64,000 nt of DNA from Cryphonectria parasitica EP155 (Eukaryota > Ascomycota > Sordariomycetes > Diaporthales > Cryphonectriaceae). The notes under the pieces were generated by a model. That model was not told where the DNA came from and searched no databases. It worked only from the letters and a program-made list of their open reading frames with translations. Numbering within the stretch: position 1 is the stretch's first letter; each line of letters starts with the position of its first letter. The DNA lies in the NCBI RefSeq assembly GCF_011745365.1, contig NW_024468918.1, forward strand, positions 896,488 through 960,487. Direction: 5' to 3'. Positions 1-10,847 of this stretch are shown in pieces. The position numbers were made by a program, and so were the translations under genes.

Positions 1-1064
1 ACGACTTCCGCCGTGGTGTTTGCCTTGTCCTCAGCATCCGAGTCCGAGATGGCCAGTTTCTCCTGAACTAGATCGCTCGCCTCCCCGATAGCGCCCTGCA
101 CCCCTTTTGCCCCCTCAGCCCCCCTCAGGTACACCTCTGACTCCCCGATGACGCTGCCGCCCTGGGCCCACCTCTTCTTCTGCTCGTCTCTCCTCTCGTC
201 ACACATCTTGATCAGCGCAGGCCAGTACTCTGCATGGTCGTATTCAAAGTCGAGGGCGCCGTCGCTGAACTCGGTCCACAGCTGCTCGGCGGGGACGTAG
301 GTCTTCATGTCCTCGTTGAACTTGAGCTTCTCCTTGGTGACGGGGTCCAGCAGCGGCTTAATGATCTTGAAGAAGCCCACGACCAGGAAGGGCATATTGA
401 TGATGAGCGCCTTGCCCAGCCTCTCCGGGTAGTGCGTCTGCAGGATGTGTAGGACCTCCTTGGCCTGGCTGATGGGCGGCGACGTGTTGCCGCTGCGTCC
501 CGACCCAGACTTGAAGTTGATCAGGAGCGCCAGCGTCTCCTGGCCCGGCGGCATGAGCTCGATCGTCCTCTCCAGCATGAACACCAGGTGCTCCACCTGC
601 CTATGGCTGGCCGCCGTGTTCTGCCGCCCCGGGTTGAGGTACTGGCACGGCCGGCCCTCGTTGTCAAAGCCCAGGATGACCTGCTTGCCCGTCTCGTTCT
701 CGGGCGAGATGTGCTCGGACGTCAGCTTGTCGTATACCCCAAACTCGCGCCGCCACAGAAGCGTGTCAATCAGCCGCTTCTCCGAATGCGCCTGGTTCCA
801 TTTGGTCGCGCGCAGGTAGCGTAGAAGGCACTCCCGCGTGAGCCAGAACTTCTCGTCTTCGGTGAGGTCCGACGGTGCGTTTTTGGGGATGTTGACGCCC
901 GCGTCAGGGGTGTGCCATGATTTCACCTGGTTGAGGAGCCAGTCATACTTGTGTTGTTGTTCCTCGGTGAGCTCGGGTGCGGGCTTGGGCCTGCTGGCCT
1001 CTGTCGGGTGCTCGAGGGGAACCTTTAGCATCGCAGGCTTGGTGGCGGTGGCATCTGCTGCCAT
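1..1064 (-). CDS. Sec14-like phosphatidylinositol transfer protein (CRAL-TRIO), 3' end outside window
   Basis: A single open frame runs from an ATG at 1064 to the left edge; 354 codons are visible without a stop, so the C-terminus is missing. After a Pro/Glu-rich start come an N-terminal CRAL-TRIO helical region (about residues 70-110, with LLRYLRATKWN) and a CRAL-TRIO lipid-binding domain (about 115-270). The latter has the family hallmark PFLVVGFFKIIKPLLDPVT followed by KEKLKFNED, the pocket gate and string motif of Sec14-type proteins. It most resembles the fungal Pdr16/Pdr17 branch, which exchanges phosphatidylinositol between membranes and supports lipid homeostasis and azole tolerance. 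That subgroup is inferred from motif similarity only. The visible tail is acidic and probably disordered. It is divergent from the polymerase subunit gene on its right, sharing a 658 bp promoter region. Confidence 0.88.
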   Translation of the reverse strand, partial: MAADATATKPAMLKVPLEHPTEASRPKPAPELTEEQQHKYDWLLNQVKSWHTPDAGVNIPKNAPSDLTEDEKFWLTRECLLRYLRATKWNQAHSEKRLIDTLLWRREFGVYDKLTSEHISPENETGKQVILGFDNEGRPCQYLNPGRQNTAASHRQVEHLVFMLERTIELMPPGQETLALLINFKSGSGRSGNTSPPISQAKEVLHILQTHYPERLGKALIINMPFLVVGFFKIIKPLLDPVTKEKLKFNEDMKTYVPAEQLWTEFSDGALDFEYDHAEYWPALIKMCDERRDEQKKRWAQGGSVIGESEVYLRGAEGAKGVQGAIGEASDLVQEKLAISDSDAEDKANTTAEV

Positions 1065-1722
1065 TATTTCGAAGAGAGGCGAAGAACAAGAAGAGAAAAG
1101 GAGAAGAAGGATTGTACGTATGAGGATAAAACGTTGGTCAGACAGAGAGGAGAGCACCGAAGGGAGGCTAAGGGGGTTATAGATAATGTCTTCTTCCGCC
1201 TTCTGCTATATCATGAAGCCACATTTACAAGAAGTTCGTTGATGAAGGATGGATAATGAAAATGAGATGTCGGCGCCGGGTGGATCCGTGGTGCTCGTGG
1301 TAATAGGTACTGGGGTACTGTGGTTCTGGTACAATACTGCTGCAAGGACTATGTACCACAGTACCCAGTAGTACTCCAGTGGAACGCTCAACTGTAGATT
1401 TCCAGGGGACCCAAGAAACTAAGCTAGGGGGAAGTGGGGGGGGGGGGGGGATTTGCCCTACAGTACTACCCACGATCAGAGACCTGGCGTATCGATAAGC
1501 ACCGCTAACCGGGCTCCCCTCCATTAAACCCTAAAACGCGTCAAGACGCGTCTCATTTCGAAATCGGGAACAAGCAGGAGAAGGAAGGAAGGTCACCACC
1601 AATATTCTGACTGACAAAACCGTGTCTCAGTCCACCGCTTACCACTTCCCACCAGATAACACCACCACTATCTCGGATCATTTCCCTCTCTCGATATAGA
1701 CAACAAGGACAGGCAGGAGAGG
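1065..1722. other. Divergent intergenic region with a 12 bp inverted repeat and a G15 run
   Basis: This lies between the divergent lipid-transfer and polymerase genes. It contains a perfect inverted repeat (GGGTACTGTGGT at 1313-1324 and its complement at 1355-1366, 30 nt apart) and an uninterrupted run of 15 G at 1436-1450. I see no gene in it. Confidence 0.6.
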
Positions 1723-3936
1723 ATGGCGAACTCGACAGTGGCAGAGCTCAACGAGCGCTTTGGTGCTGGAGACAAGGGCCTCGGGCAGGATGTCGTCGTT
1801 GAGATGCAGTCCATCATGAGGCTGCATAACCTGTCGCCCGAGGACTTGTACTTCAAGTGGGAGTCATACTGCATCAAGCTGGACATGAATGAGACACAGC
1901 CTTCCTTCGAGAGGATGAATGCCTTCAAACAGGACCTGCAGGATGCCCTGGAAAAGACCACCCGGACGCAGGTGCACACGAAGTCGGAGAGGCGGACGGG
2001 TGCAACACCGCGAATGGCAAACAGGGGCGGCGATGTCTTTGGCATGTGAGTCAGTCTTGGTCATGTACGGGTAACTCACGACAGCTTTTCTCTGGTGTGC
2101 TGACGCCTTACCCTTAGGATCGATGGGTTGATTCCAGGTACTCCAGCAACGGCGAGGAAGAGCGCGACCAAGAAAAAGGAGACTCCTGTTTCTCGTGTTA
2201 AGTCGGAGCACGCCGGTAGCTCACCAGACCACAAGTCGCCCAACTTGAAGGAGCAGCTTGACTCGATGGGTGCACTGCCGTAGGTGTTGCCATGCCTGCT
2301 CCAGCTTGCTTATGGTGTTTTATCATTAGAAGACGAACAGGTTCTGACGTGGTGTTGTAGACCATCCTCATTCAACGATCGACAGAACCCCGGGGAGGTC
2401 ATCGAAGTGCTCAACAGCCAACTACCAGCCGCCGAGCATCCGATCGCACCCTTTGGGGAACCACGCATCAAGCTGACCGCCGCATCAGATCAGAAGAAGC
2501 TTACCTACAAGCCTCTGGGCATGAAGCTGTCAGAAGCGTCCGAGATACTGGACGACCGGATAGACGACTTCTTGAAAATGGTCAGAGACCATCATCAGCT
2601 GGAGGACGATGCTTTCGGGAGCGCCGCGACCCAGAGCACGACCGAGATTGTAGCAGTTGGACGAATCGCCTCGGACTCGCTCGAGGGCAGGCTCAACGCC
2701 GCGTCCTTGGTCCTCGAGACCTCGAGACGGACAGGTGGTGGCCTGCGCATACCGCTCAACATGGACAAGATCAAGAAGTACCAGTTCTTCCCGGGCCAGA
2801 TCGTCGCGCTCCGGGGCAGCAACACTTCAGGCCACAACTTTACTGTCACAGAGGTTCTCGAGATTCCCCTGCTGCCCAATGCCGCATCCTCCCCCTCAGC
2901 CCTGTCTGCCCATCGGCAGAAGCTCCTCGGAGGTCCAGATGCCATGGACACAGATAGTGAGCCGATGCCGCTCAACATCATATACGCTGCGGGCCCCTAC
3001 ACGGCAGATGATAACCTCGACTTTGAGCCCCTCCACCAGCTATGCACTGTCGCTGCCGACAGCTACGCAGATGCCCTTGTTCTCACTGGGCCGTTCATTG
3101 ATGTCGACCACCCCCTGATCGCCTCTGGTGACTTCGATCTACCTGAAGAGGCGACCGTCGATCCCGACACGGCCACTATGGCCACCGCGTTCAAGTACAT
3201 GATCTCGCCTGCGCTCAATCGCCTAGTGGCTGCCAACCCAAACGTAACCATCCTGCTTGTCCCCTCGACCCGGGACATCATCGACAAGCACGTCTCATGG
3301 CCGCAGGATGCCTTCCCCAGGAAGGAACTTGGCCTGCACAAGTCCGTCAAGATCGTGGGAAACCCCATGACCCTTTCCATCAACGAGATGGTCCTTGCCA
3401 TATCCTCGCAGGACGTCCTGTGGGAGCTCAAGGGCGAGGAGGTCGTCAGCCGGCCCGCACCGACAACGGATCTGCTGGCCAGACTGTCGAGATATTTGAT
3501 CGAGCAGCGGCATTATTTCCCTGTGTATCCACCGATGGACCGAGGCCGATATCCCAAGACCGGTACGGCAGAGGGCGTGCAGGAAGGAGCAATGTTGGAT
3601 GTGAGCTATCTGAAGCTGGGCGAGATGGTCGGGGGGCGACCGGATGTGTTGATTGTGCCGAGTGCCCTGCCACCTTTCGCAAAGGTAATGTTGCAAACTT
3701 GATACATGCTGGTTTCTTGGGGGGATGAGTGCGGCTGCTGACAATGAATCGCTCCACAGGTTGTCGAGAGTGTCCTTGTCATTAACCCAGGATATCTGTC
3801 CAAACGTCGCGGTGCAGGGACCTACGCCCGATTGTCTCTGTATCCGCCATCACTGTCTGAGATAGAGGACAGTGGTGAGAGCATGATGGCCCATAAGATT
3901 TACGACCGAGCGAGGGTGGAAATGACCAGGATATAA
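1723..3936 (+). CDS. POL12: DNA polymerase alpha-primase subunit B (POL12/POLA2)
   Basis: Four exons: 1723-2045, 2118-2279, 2361-3684 and 3760-3936, giving 661 aa. Donors are GTGAGT, GTAGGT and GTAATG. The phases join cleanly, and the introns are needed because the unspliced frame meets a TAG at 2281. Domains are an N-terminal helical domain (residues 1-80), a Ser/Lys-rich linker (about 105-160), an OB-fold (about 259-345, RIPLNMDKIKKYQFFPGQIV) and the inactivated calcineurin-like phosphoesterase domain (about 365-end, IIYAAGPYTADDNLDFEPL, LVLTGPFIDVDHP, LLVPSTRDI). The C-terminal GYLSKRRGAGTYARL is typical. It is the scaffold subunit that tethers primase and Pol1 at replication origins in the nucleus. 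Length matches the family. It converges with MFAP1 (167 bp between stop codons). Confidence 0.95.
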
Positions 3937-4103
3937 TGAGGTGGAGGTGGGCAGGCAGCTGAGCACGTTGTGAATATGGGGAAGAAGAGAGAGGTGGGGG
4001 AAGACAGAGGCAGCAAACAAGTAAACACCACGGTTTTGGGTATCTTTCTGCTGCCTTCTCTAATGAGCAATGCACGAGGATGTTCGTTCATCCATCATCT
4101 TCT

Positions 4104-5564
4104 CTACCTGGCGTCCACCCTACGGCGCTTGTCGTCTTCGTACCTGTCCCTGTCGCGCGAGTAGCTCCTCTTGCGACTGTCTCTGTAGTCTTGGCGGTCA
4201 CGACGCCTGGGTGATCGAGATCGAGATCTGTCTCGTCTTCTCGGTGACCTCGATCCCGACCTGTCTCTCCTCCCGTTGTCGCCTCTGCTGCCGCTGCCGC
4301 CCCTGTCCTCCCTCGATCGATTTCTCGGCTCCTTTCTCTCTCCCAGAGGCATGGCATTTGCACCCTTTCCACCATAATCACCTCCGCCGCCGCCGCCACC
4401 ACCACCCCTCCTATCGTCACCATCTCCGTAGCGATCCCACTCGCTCCTCTGGCGCCTCGGATCGTCAAACCGCCCCCACTGGCCCGTATCCTCGCTTTTC
4501 AAGTCCTTGTACTTGGTCGCGCCCTTCTTGCCCAGCTTGGTCATGTCCCTCATCTGCAGCGCCTGCGGCAGCAGCTCCCGGTTCCGCACGTCATCAGCGA
4601 ACCTGGCGCCCATGAGATCCCTCTTGTCCAGGCCCTTCTTCTCGCTCTCGTCCTGGTAGAAGGCGCCCTTGTGGTAATACTTTTGCAGGTACCCCATCTT
4701 GCCCCTGGCGTCCTTCTCCTCCTTCTGCCTGGCGATGACCTCGTCGTCCTCGGCGCGGCGCTCCTCCTCGGTCAGGTTCTGGCGGCGCTCCTTCTCGGCG
4801 ATCTCCTTTTCTTTGGCCTCGATGGCCTCGCGCGCCCGCACGATCCGCTTGATCTCACGCAGCCGCCATGCCGCGTACTCGGCCGCCGGGTCCACGTCGT
4901 CCGTGTCGTCAACCTCGTCGCCTTCTGACTCGGAGTCGTCCCAGTGCTTCTTGCCTGCCGCGCGCGCCGCAAGGTCCTTTTGGATCTGCTCCTCGACGAG
5001 GGCGTCGGCGTCGGCGCGCCGGCGTTGTTCTTCTTGTTCTTCTTCGTTGTCTCCCTTCCCTGTTTCATCCTCGCCGCGTGCAGCGGCTTGTTGTTCTCGC
5101 TTGGCTTTGGATATGAACTTGGGGCGGACCATCACGGGGCGCCGTGTCTCTTCTTCAGAACTGCTCTCTTCCTCTTCAGAAGATTCCTCCTCGTCGTCGT
5201 CACTTCCACTCCCTCCTTCTTCTTCCTCCCCTGACCCATATTCTTCGCCCTCGCTCTCTGTCACGAAGCCGTCCTCCCTCGCTTTTCGCTCCACCTCAGC
5301 GACTCTCTTGGCGGCCGCTGCCCTGCGCGCCGCGTCGTCGACCACGGGCCTCGCAGCACCGGTCGAGATGACGCGGCCTGGTCCAGAGACCTTGGGCGGG
5401 GGCGCAATGGTGCGTTTCTTGGGCTGAGGGGGACCGGCCTCTGCCTCGTTGTTGCTACCCTCATCGCTGCCGTTGTCAGAGTCGGAGTCGGAGGCGTTGG
5501 TGGGCTTGCCGGCGAAGTGACGTCCCGGCCGGACTGGGTTGGCGGTCATGCGCTTGGGTGGCAT
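4104..5564 (-). CDS. MFAP1-like spliceosomal B-complex protein
   Basis: Intronless, 486 aa, starting MPPKRMTANPVRPGRHF. The N-terminal half is acidic and low-complexity (Ser/Glu blocks at about residues 105-150). The conserved MFAP1 region follows at about 150-375, with HWDDSESE, AAWRLREIKRI, a long Glu/Arg helix, MGYLQKYYHKGAFYQD and FADDVRNRELLPQALQMRD. The tail is Gly- and RS-rich (RSRSPRRRDRQDYRDS), as in splicing factors. Despite the animal name (microfibrillar-associated protein 1), this family is a nuclear component of the spliceosomal B complex that binds Prp38 and helps spliceosome activation. A 242-codon open frame on the opposite strand is only a shadow of the Ser/Glu-rich codons. 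Confidence 0.93.
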   Translation of the reverse strand: MPPKRMTANPVRPGRHFAGKPTNASDSDSDNGSDEGSNNEAEAGPPQPKKRTIAPPPKVSGPGRVISTGAARPVVDDAARRAAAAKRVAEVERKAREDGFVTESEGEEYGSGEEEEGGSGSDDDEEESSEEEESSSEEETRRPVMVRPKFISKAKREQQAAARGEDETGKGDNEEEQEEQRRRADADALVEEQIQKDLAARAAGKKHWDDSESEGDEVDDTDDVDPAAEYAAWRLREIKRIVRAREAIEAKEKEIAEKERRQNLTEEERRAEDDEVIARQKEEKDARGKMGYLQKYYHKGAFYQDESEKKGLDKRDLMGARFADDVRNRELLPQALQMRDMTKLGKKGATKYKDLKSEDTGQWGRFDDPRRQRSEWDRYGDGDDRRGGGGGGGGGDYGGKGANAMPLGERKEPRNRSREDRGGSGSRGDNGRRDRSGSRSPRRRDRSRSRSPRRRDRQDYRDSRKRSYSRDRDRYEDDKRRRVDAR

Positions 5565-6859
5565 GTTGGGCGGCTGTGTTTATCGTTCAGAGGTGTGTAT
5601 ATCTGTGGGCAATTCTTTGCGTCGGTAGTTGCAGAGGTCTCGATCCGAGTTGCAGCGGTCTCGATGTCGATTTCGATTTCGATCTCGCATTAGACCTTGA
5701 GCTAGTGCTTGCCTTGGCTTGGTCGATGGCTGCTTTGTGCTGCAGTCCTGCGAGCGATGAAGGAGGAGAAGAAGGGAAAAAGAAAGTAAAGGCAGGAAAA
5801 GCACCTACAGGTACATGGTTGGTGTTGCCGTCCTGTAGGCTTGTGATATGTTTGTGTATGCACTGTGTGGTACGTACTTTGCAAATCAAGTAAATCCGAT
5901 CACAGACGAGGTTTATGAGGTAAGGCTGAGGCGCTAAGTCTCCTAGGGGCACTACTGTAGCTAGGTCACCTTAGGTGCTGCTGTGCAGTAACACCATGGC
6001 ATGCATGGCCACTGACAGGCACTTTGTCCCCACTTTTATTTTTCGTCAACTTAGACCTCACTTTTCTCTCAATCTAAAACTTCTAGTTGCCATGTAGCAC
6101 CTCATACATCGAATCACTGTTCAAGCAGGTGAAAGTGTCATGGAAAGAGACTTATCTGATCTAGAGTGGCACACTATAAGGACTGAGGGCCATGTTGGTA
6201 AGTAGTATACTACTTCTCTCTAGCCTGTCTTGATGTTGAATATTCGACTCTAGCTAATTGTTTGGCTTCAGTGATGAAGTTGCGTCTGGCTCAGTAGTAA
6301 TGTTTAGATATTTAGCAAATATTGACTCATAAAGGGAGACTATATGTCCTAGGCATAGAGTCAATGGCCCCTTCAAGAATTATGAGTTCATCAGAGAATA
6401 TGTTGCGTCAGTATGGCCGCTAGGTACGATTTGATTATTCCAACTCTGCGTGAACGAGCCATACAAGCCTCCCAGATTGGCCTGGCCATAGAGAATTTGC
6501 ATACTATCAGAGCATCATCATGAGACCGGCATAGCCTAGAGTCTTCCTTAGCTCTCAAGTCATCTTCGACCTGCACCCAAATGGCGTTTAGCTGAGCAGC
6601 GTACGCTCGGATGGAAAACCTCAAGGGGATACAAAGTAGACTGGAATTGTTGCTGCGTTGGAACACGTCCTCAGTGCCCACAGATTTTTTGATGAAAAGC
6701 AAGTGTGAAAAAACCCCAGCGATCTTGGTTTCGAATTGTTGTATTCCATTTTCGAAGCGACAGCATGAATCCCCACGACCACAACATCAATTCAAGCATG
6801 AGTTGTGCTGTTCGTTTTGGGTGTCTTGACGTGGATTGTCCCTGTTGGGAAAATTCTCG
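5565..6859. other. Intergenic region, no supported gene
   Basis: This contains the MFAP1 promoter and a somewhat AT-richer stretch (about 6000-6850). Short open frames occur on both strands, but they lack ATG starts, coding bias or recognisable motifs. I see no transposon protein or terminal repeat. Confidence 0.5.
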
Positions 6860-6926
6860 GTGAGCCGGCCCTCTATCCTCTTTCCTCTTTGCCACCGCAA
6901 CATATCTCTTCTAACAATTTATTTAG
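6860..6926 (+). other. Probable 5'-leader intron (67 nt) of the following small gene
   Basis: A GTGAGC donor at 6860, a branch-like CTAAC at about 6911 and a TTTAG acceptor at 6926 make a textbook fungal intron. The frame of the following ORF is closed upstream by a TGA at 6944, so the intron would lie in the 5' leader rather than between coding exons. Confidence 0.5.
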
Positions 6927-6958
6927 ACAACGACACGCTCAAATGACACACCCACGAG

Positions 6959-7267
6959 ATGAACTGCGAATTCGACCTCATCAGGACCAGGATCGATAAC
7001 CTCTACAGAAAAATCGGACAAGTCGGCGGTCTGCAAGCCTTTATTGAAGCGCACAGCGTGGAGTACGACAATGACTTCATTACCATCACAGACCACATCA
7101 ACAGGGTCTGTTTCCGAGTTATGGAGGGGCGGCGGCACAACCATGGGTTTCCTCCCCACCTGCGGGCGTTCCAGCAGCACGCGGCGAGGGTGGCTCTGTT
7201 CAATATGCTGCGGCGCGGATACTATATGGGGCGATATCATCCAGCAGTGAGCTCTTTGAACGTATAG
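6959..7267 (+). CDS. Small hypothetical protein, 102 aa
   Basis: ATG at 6959, TAG at 7265-7267. The product is a soluble, mixed-charge small protein (NLYRKIGQVGGLQAFIEAHS in the N-terminal third, RVALFNMLRRGYYMGRYHP near the end) that looks coding rather than random. I do not recognise the family and see no signal peptide, membrane segment or metal motif. A plausible spliced leader precedes it. An ATG at 6942 in another frame overlaps this start and would act as an upstream ORF, which lowers confidence in the start. It converges with the next gene, 69 bp away. Confidence 0.45.
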   Translation: MNCEFDLIRTRIDNLYRKIGQVGGLQAFIEAHSVEYDNDFITITDHINRVCFRVMEGRRHNHGFPPHLRAFQQHAARVALFNMLRRGYYMGRYHPAVSSLNV

Positions 7268-7336
7268 TAGGGTTCTTGTGGTGCATGTGTGTGTAGCCAA
7301 GTTGAACAGATTAGGTTACCCTGGTAAAATACTACC

Positions 7337-8130
7337 TTATTTAGGCCTGAGTGCCAGATCGCCAAAGGCTCGATCCAGTTGTGCGCCTTCGTCTTCATGC
7401 GCGGCCATCTCGCTGACCTGCCCCATCATGATGCCATGCTGCCCACCACCCCCGCCGAAATGTAAGCCTTGCAGCTGCTCGCCCTCGCCGGCCGCAGCAG
7501 CAACATCGCCATCACCGGTCATCAGGTCCATGCCTGCCCCATTCCCATCCCCACCGGCCCTCTCGGGCTCTAGGAGCCTTGCGTCGCTGTCTAGCCAGCC
7601 CGGGGCGACGCGCCTCTTCTCGGCTAGCTCGCGGGACCGGATGCGCTCGTCGAGGTCGCGCAGCTCCTGCTCGGCATCGGCCTGCAGCTTCGATACGTGG
7701 GCCTGAAGGGCGCGGCACGAGGCGATGATGTCGTCCGGGTGGGCGGCGTGACCCGACTGGCTGACAACATAGCGGGGCCTCCCGCTACCGCCGCCCTCAG
7801 TGGTGATGCCGGTGCCGTCTGGGCCCGAGGCAGAAGCAGACGAGGTGGAAGTTATTCCTGTGGCAGAAGGAGGGATGGTGGAGGGCATGGGCCTGTAGGT
7901 GTAGGGGAGGGTTGTGGATGTGGGCAGACTGATGAAGGGGGAGACGGTGAGAGGCACCTGGGCCAGGAGAGGGTGTGCGCCTGGCGGGAAAAGTCAGCAT
8001 TTGAAAAGCAATGGAAGAGAATGAGCCAGGAGAGTTAATTGAAAAGGGGTAAAAGGAAGCAGAGGGCGGCAGGAGGAGGGGAAGAAAGGAGAAGGGCATG
8101 TAATGCCGACGACGTACGGTTGTCATGCAT
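7337..8130 (-). CDS. Hypothetical fungal protein with a coiled-coil core and a 13-nt first coding exon
   Basis: Two exons: 8118-8130 (MHDN plus one base) and 7337-7980, giving 218 aa. The long frame itself has no early ATG. A GTACGT donor at 8117 and a CCAG acceptor at 7981 with a CTGAC branch join in phase to give MHDNRAHPLLAQVPLTVSPF. The first third is Ser/Thr/Pro-rich and probably disordered. About residues 80-140 form a charged helix (HPDDIIASCRALQAHVSKLQ, then ELRDLDERIRSRELAEKRRV) ending in APGWLDSD, which looks like a conserved core. The tail is Gly/Ala-rich. I do not recognise a function. The tidy core and splicing support a real gene, and it shares a divergent 848 bp region with the pICln gene. 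Confidence 0.68.
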
Positions 8131-8978
8131 TTTGATGATTTATGACGCTCTCTGGATCAGACGTGTCTGCAGGAGAGGAAACCTAGTGGCATTAAGTGGA
8201 ATTGTTGTGAGGAGAAAGTAGGATGAGTCAATATAGCCTCGCTGTGGTTGAAGATGAGAAGAAGATGAAAGAAAGACGAGATAACGATGAGATAGTTGCC
8301 TTATGAAGTATGTTGAGGGGCCAAGGTTAAAGCAGGGAAGGTGAGAGCCTCTCTCAGGTACTAATTAGAGTACGTACTCAAGAACACGCTCCGACGCGCA
8401 TTACATAAGCAAAGCTGGGAGAAACGCTCTAGGATATTGAATCATCTCATTGGATGATTGCGTAAGGTTGGGAAGAGGAAGGGAGTTTTATATATTCTAT
8501 ATGTGATTGTTCTAAAAGCACAACAGTTACGAAGACTATGTTCAGGGCAGTTAATAAATTGAAGGATCCTCATATGCTGTGTAGTAGTAGGCCTGGAAGT
8601 ATCTCTGCTTTTATTTTATCTTTAAATATACAAGTACATGGCAGTACAAGGAATGTAGCAGTGGGTACAGGTTGCAAGCAGGGTTCGATGGCGGACGCTA
8701 ATTTCACTACTGAGCAGTACACTGTACGTACTGTACAAGACACCTGCAGCAGCTACTGAAGCCACTGCAGCCTGAGAAGGCGCGCTAGAATGCACCGGAC
8801 CCGCTAAAACTTTTGACATTTACAGCAGCAAAACAACAACACTTGCAAGAGGTCTGACAACATTCGGACAAAAATACACGTTGATTGACCTTGTGAGCAA
8901 GTTACCGACACAGGCGCAGGCACAGGCACAGGCACAGGCAAAGACATATCAAGATCTCACGAGTGAACTTCTGTCACG
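8131..8978. other. Divergent intergenic region with GTAC palindromes and a CAGGCA repeat
   Basis: This lies between the preceding hypothetical gene and the pICln gene. It contains overlapping GTAC palindromes at 8716-8741 and a short CAGGCA tandem repeat at 8911-8940 just upstream of the pICln start. I see no gene. Confidence 0.5.
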
Positions 8979-10034
8979 ATGCTGCCGACCACGATACACG
9001 CAGCACCGTCTGTGGACGAGTTCATTCCTCTGGGCGAATACCAGTCCACCACGCCAGCGAGCTTCCACGATGGCAAGCCCGTGCTACACTACCACGCGAC
9101 CGGTGCCAGGGCCTGGCTGCCTAGGGACCAGCAGTCCAGGCTGCCTGTCTTCCCAGCTGACGCACCCACCTCTGATGGAGACTCGGGCGAGATGGTCTCA
9201 CAGGACAGTATTGAGCTATTCATCACCTCTGAGTAAGTAAGACATGTGCAGGTCCTCCTCCCTCTGCCTGATACGCGCGGCGGGCTGACATGAGAACCCT
9301 CAAGGAACCTCACAATCTTCAACACCAAGACAGCCATGGGCATACAGATCCCGTACCCGTCTATAGCACTGCATGCCATGCAGCACAAGGCCGATCCCTC
9401 CTCAGCTGGCCCTGTTGATGCTGACGCCGACGCCGACAAGGCCCCCTGCGTCTTGCTGCAGCTCGACCTGTCTGATGGCGGTGCTGACGATGAGACCTTC
9501 GACACCGTGCAGCTCACCTTGGTACCTCCCACCTCGTCCACAGACCTTTCCGCGCCCATTGGGGGAGCCGGCGCCGCTGTTCAGTCTGAGCAGGAGAAGC
9601 TGTTCGACGCTATAACAGCTTGTCAGAACCTTCACCCAGACCCGGCCGACGAGGATGATGAGGATGATGGCGAAGAGGACTACTCGGACCGTATCATCTT
9701 CGAGTCGGCCATTGATGGCTCTGCTGAGGCCGTTGAGGGACTGCCTGGCGTGTTCAGGGGCACCGCCACTGGTGATCTGCCCCCGCCCATGCCTGGCAGC
9801 ACAGGCTGGATCACTGCCGATAATGTGGGCGAGTACTTTGACGAGAACGGCAGCTGGATTGGCGGGGCTGATGGGGATGAGGAAAAGGAGGACGGAGAGG
9901 AGGGAGACGGAGGGGCGGTCCAGGCTCAAGGCGAGGAGGGTCTGGGTGAGGGTGCAGGAAGAGTTCGGCCGCGGGAAGAGGCCAATGGGCATGATGACGG
10001 CGAGAGTGAGAACAAAAGGCCTCGAACCGAATAG
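8979..10034 (+). CDS. pICln / Lot5-like methylosome subunit
   Basis: Two exons, 8979-9232 and 9305-10034 (327 aa), with a perfect GTAAGT donor and a GCTGAC branch. Residues about 25-150 form the divergent PH fold of the pICln family: ARAWLPRDQQS, QDSIELFITSE, then after the intron NLTIFNTKTAMGIQIPYPSI and ALHAMQ, corresponding to the conserved strand 'hydrophobic-x-Y-P-x-I-x-x-H-A'. An acidic run (PADEDDEDDGEEDY) and a Gly/Glu-rich tail ending in a basic KRPRTE motif follow. pICln delivers Sm proteins to the PRMT5 methylosome for spliceosomal snRNP assembly; yeast Lot5 is the distant relative. The family fits well. The tail is longer than in animals, mostly because of low-complexity acidic sequence. 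Confidence 0.85.
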
Positions 10035-10847
10035 TGGTCTAGGCCAGTCCTCGTGCATTTGCCGATCATCGTCATTATCAACATCATCTGGTCAGCCGCT
10101 TCAAAGCGTTCAAAGCCTAGGATGGGTTGGACGGCCATACACTTCGTCATCACCTGAGAGAGAGAAGCACCCTAGGGCGGTATCGTACTCTTTTGGTACT
10201 CGAGCTAACTCTTACCTCTCTGTTCGAGACCCTTTCCCCACAAGGCGCTACTAGACGGCTGTGGTCATGAGCTAGAATCATACGTCTATGGCTCATATAC
10301 TCCTATGACTCTGACCTAGTAGCATCGTACACAGACACTAGGATTGTTCGTCGATATCTAGGCCGTATACAAATTCATCCGCGCGTTCTATGGTTGACGA
10401 CCTATACAAAAGACATAGAAGACTCACAAGAAGCAATGCATATATAAAGGCAGGTCGTGTCCCTTGTTTCGAGATTCGGATTGCTCTTCTCATCATACTC
10501 CTCCTCTCCTTCCGAGGATCTCATCGCCATCTAAACAAACTCAATTTTGTCATGGCTTTTCTTTTCTCTCACCTTTGCAGCTCAACAGCAGCAGCAGCCA
10601 TCAGGAGGTGTACACCTCGATCCGAGTCCCAGAAAGAGCTGGAACTCCTATCGTCGAGGCGTACTTCGTGCACTACTTGCACCAAGAACTGGTCCTTCCA
10701 CAGGATCAAGACCATAATCTTAAGCTATCTCCGCCCGAAAGTAAGAACAGACGCCGCCCCCCACCTCCTTCTCCCCAGACTACAATATCTTCTTCCACTA
10801 TCTCCCATCCCAACATGTTGCTGACCACAGATACAATCTCGATATAG
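10035..10847. other. Intergenic region and probable unresolved 5' exon(s) of the next gene
   Basis: Nothing is recognisable at 10035-10390. Between 10390 and 10740 two overlapping open frames end near a good GTAAGA donor at 10741. One begins at an ATG at 10390 and is in phase with an acceptor at 10847. The other reads more like protein but does not join in phase. I could not decide between them. Confidence 0.35.

Noticed and set aside
4699..5427. 242-codon Ser-rich plus-strand frame opposite MFAP1
   Set aside because: Shadow of Glu/Ser/Arg-rich codons of MFAP1.
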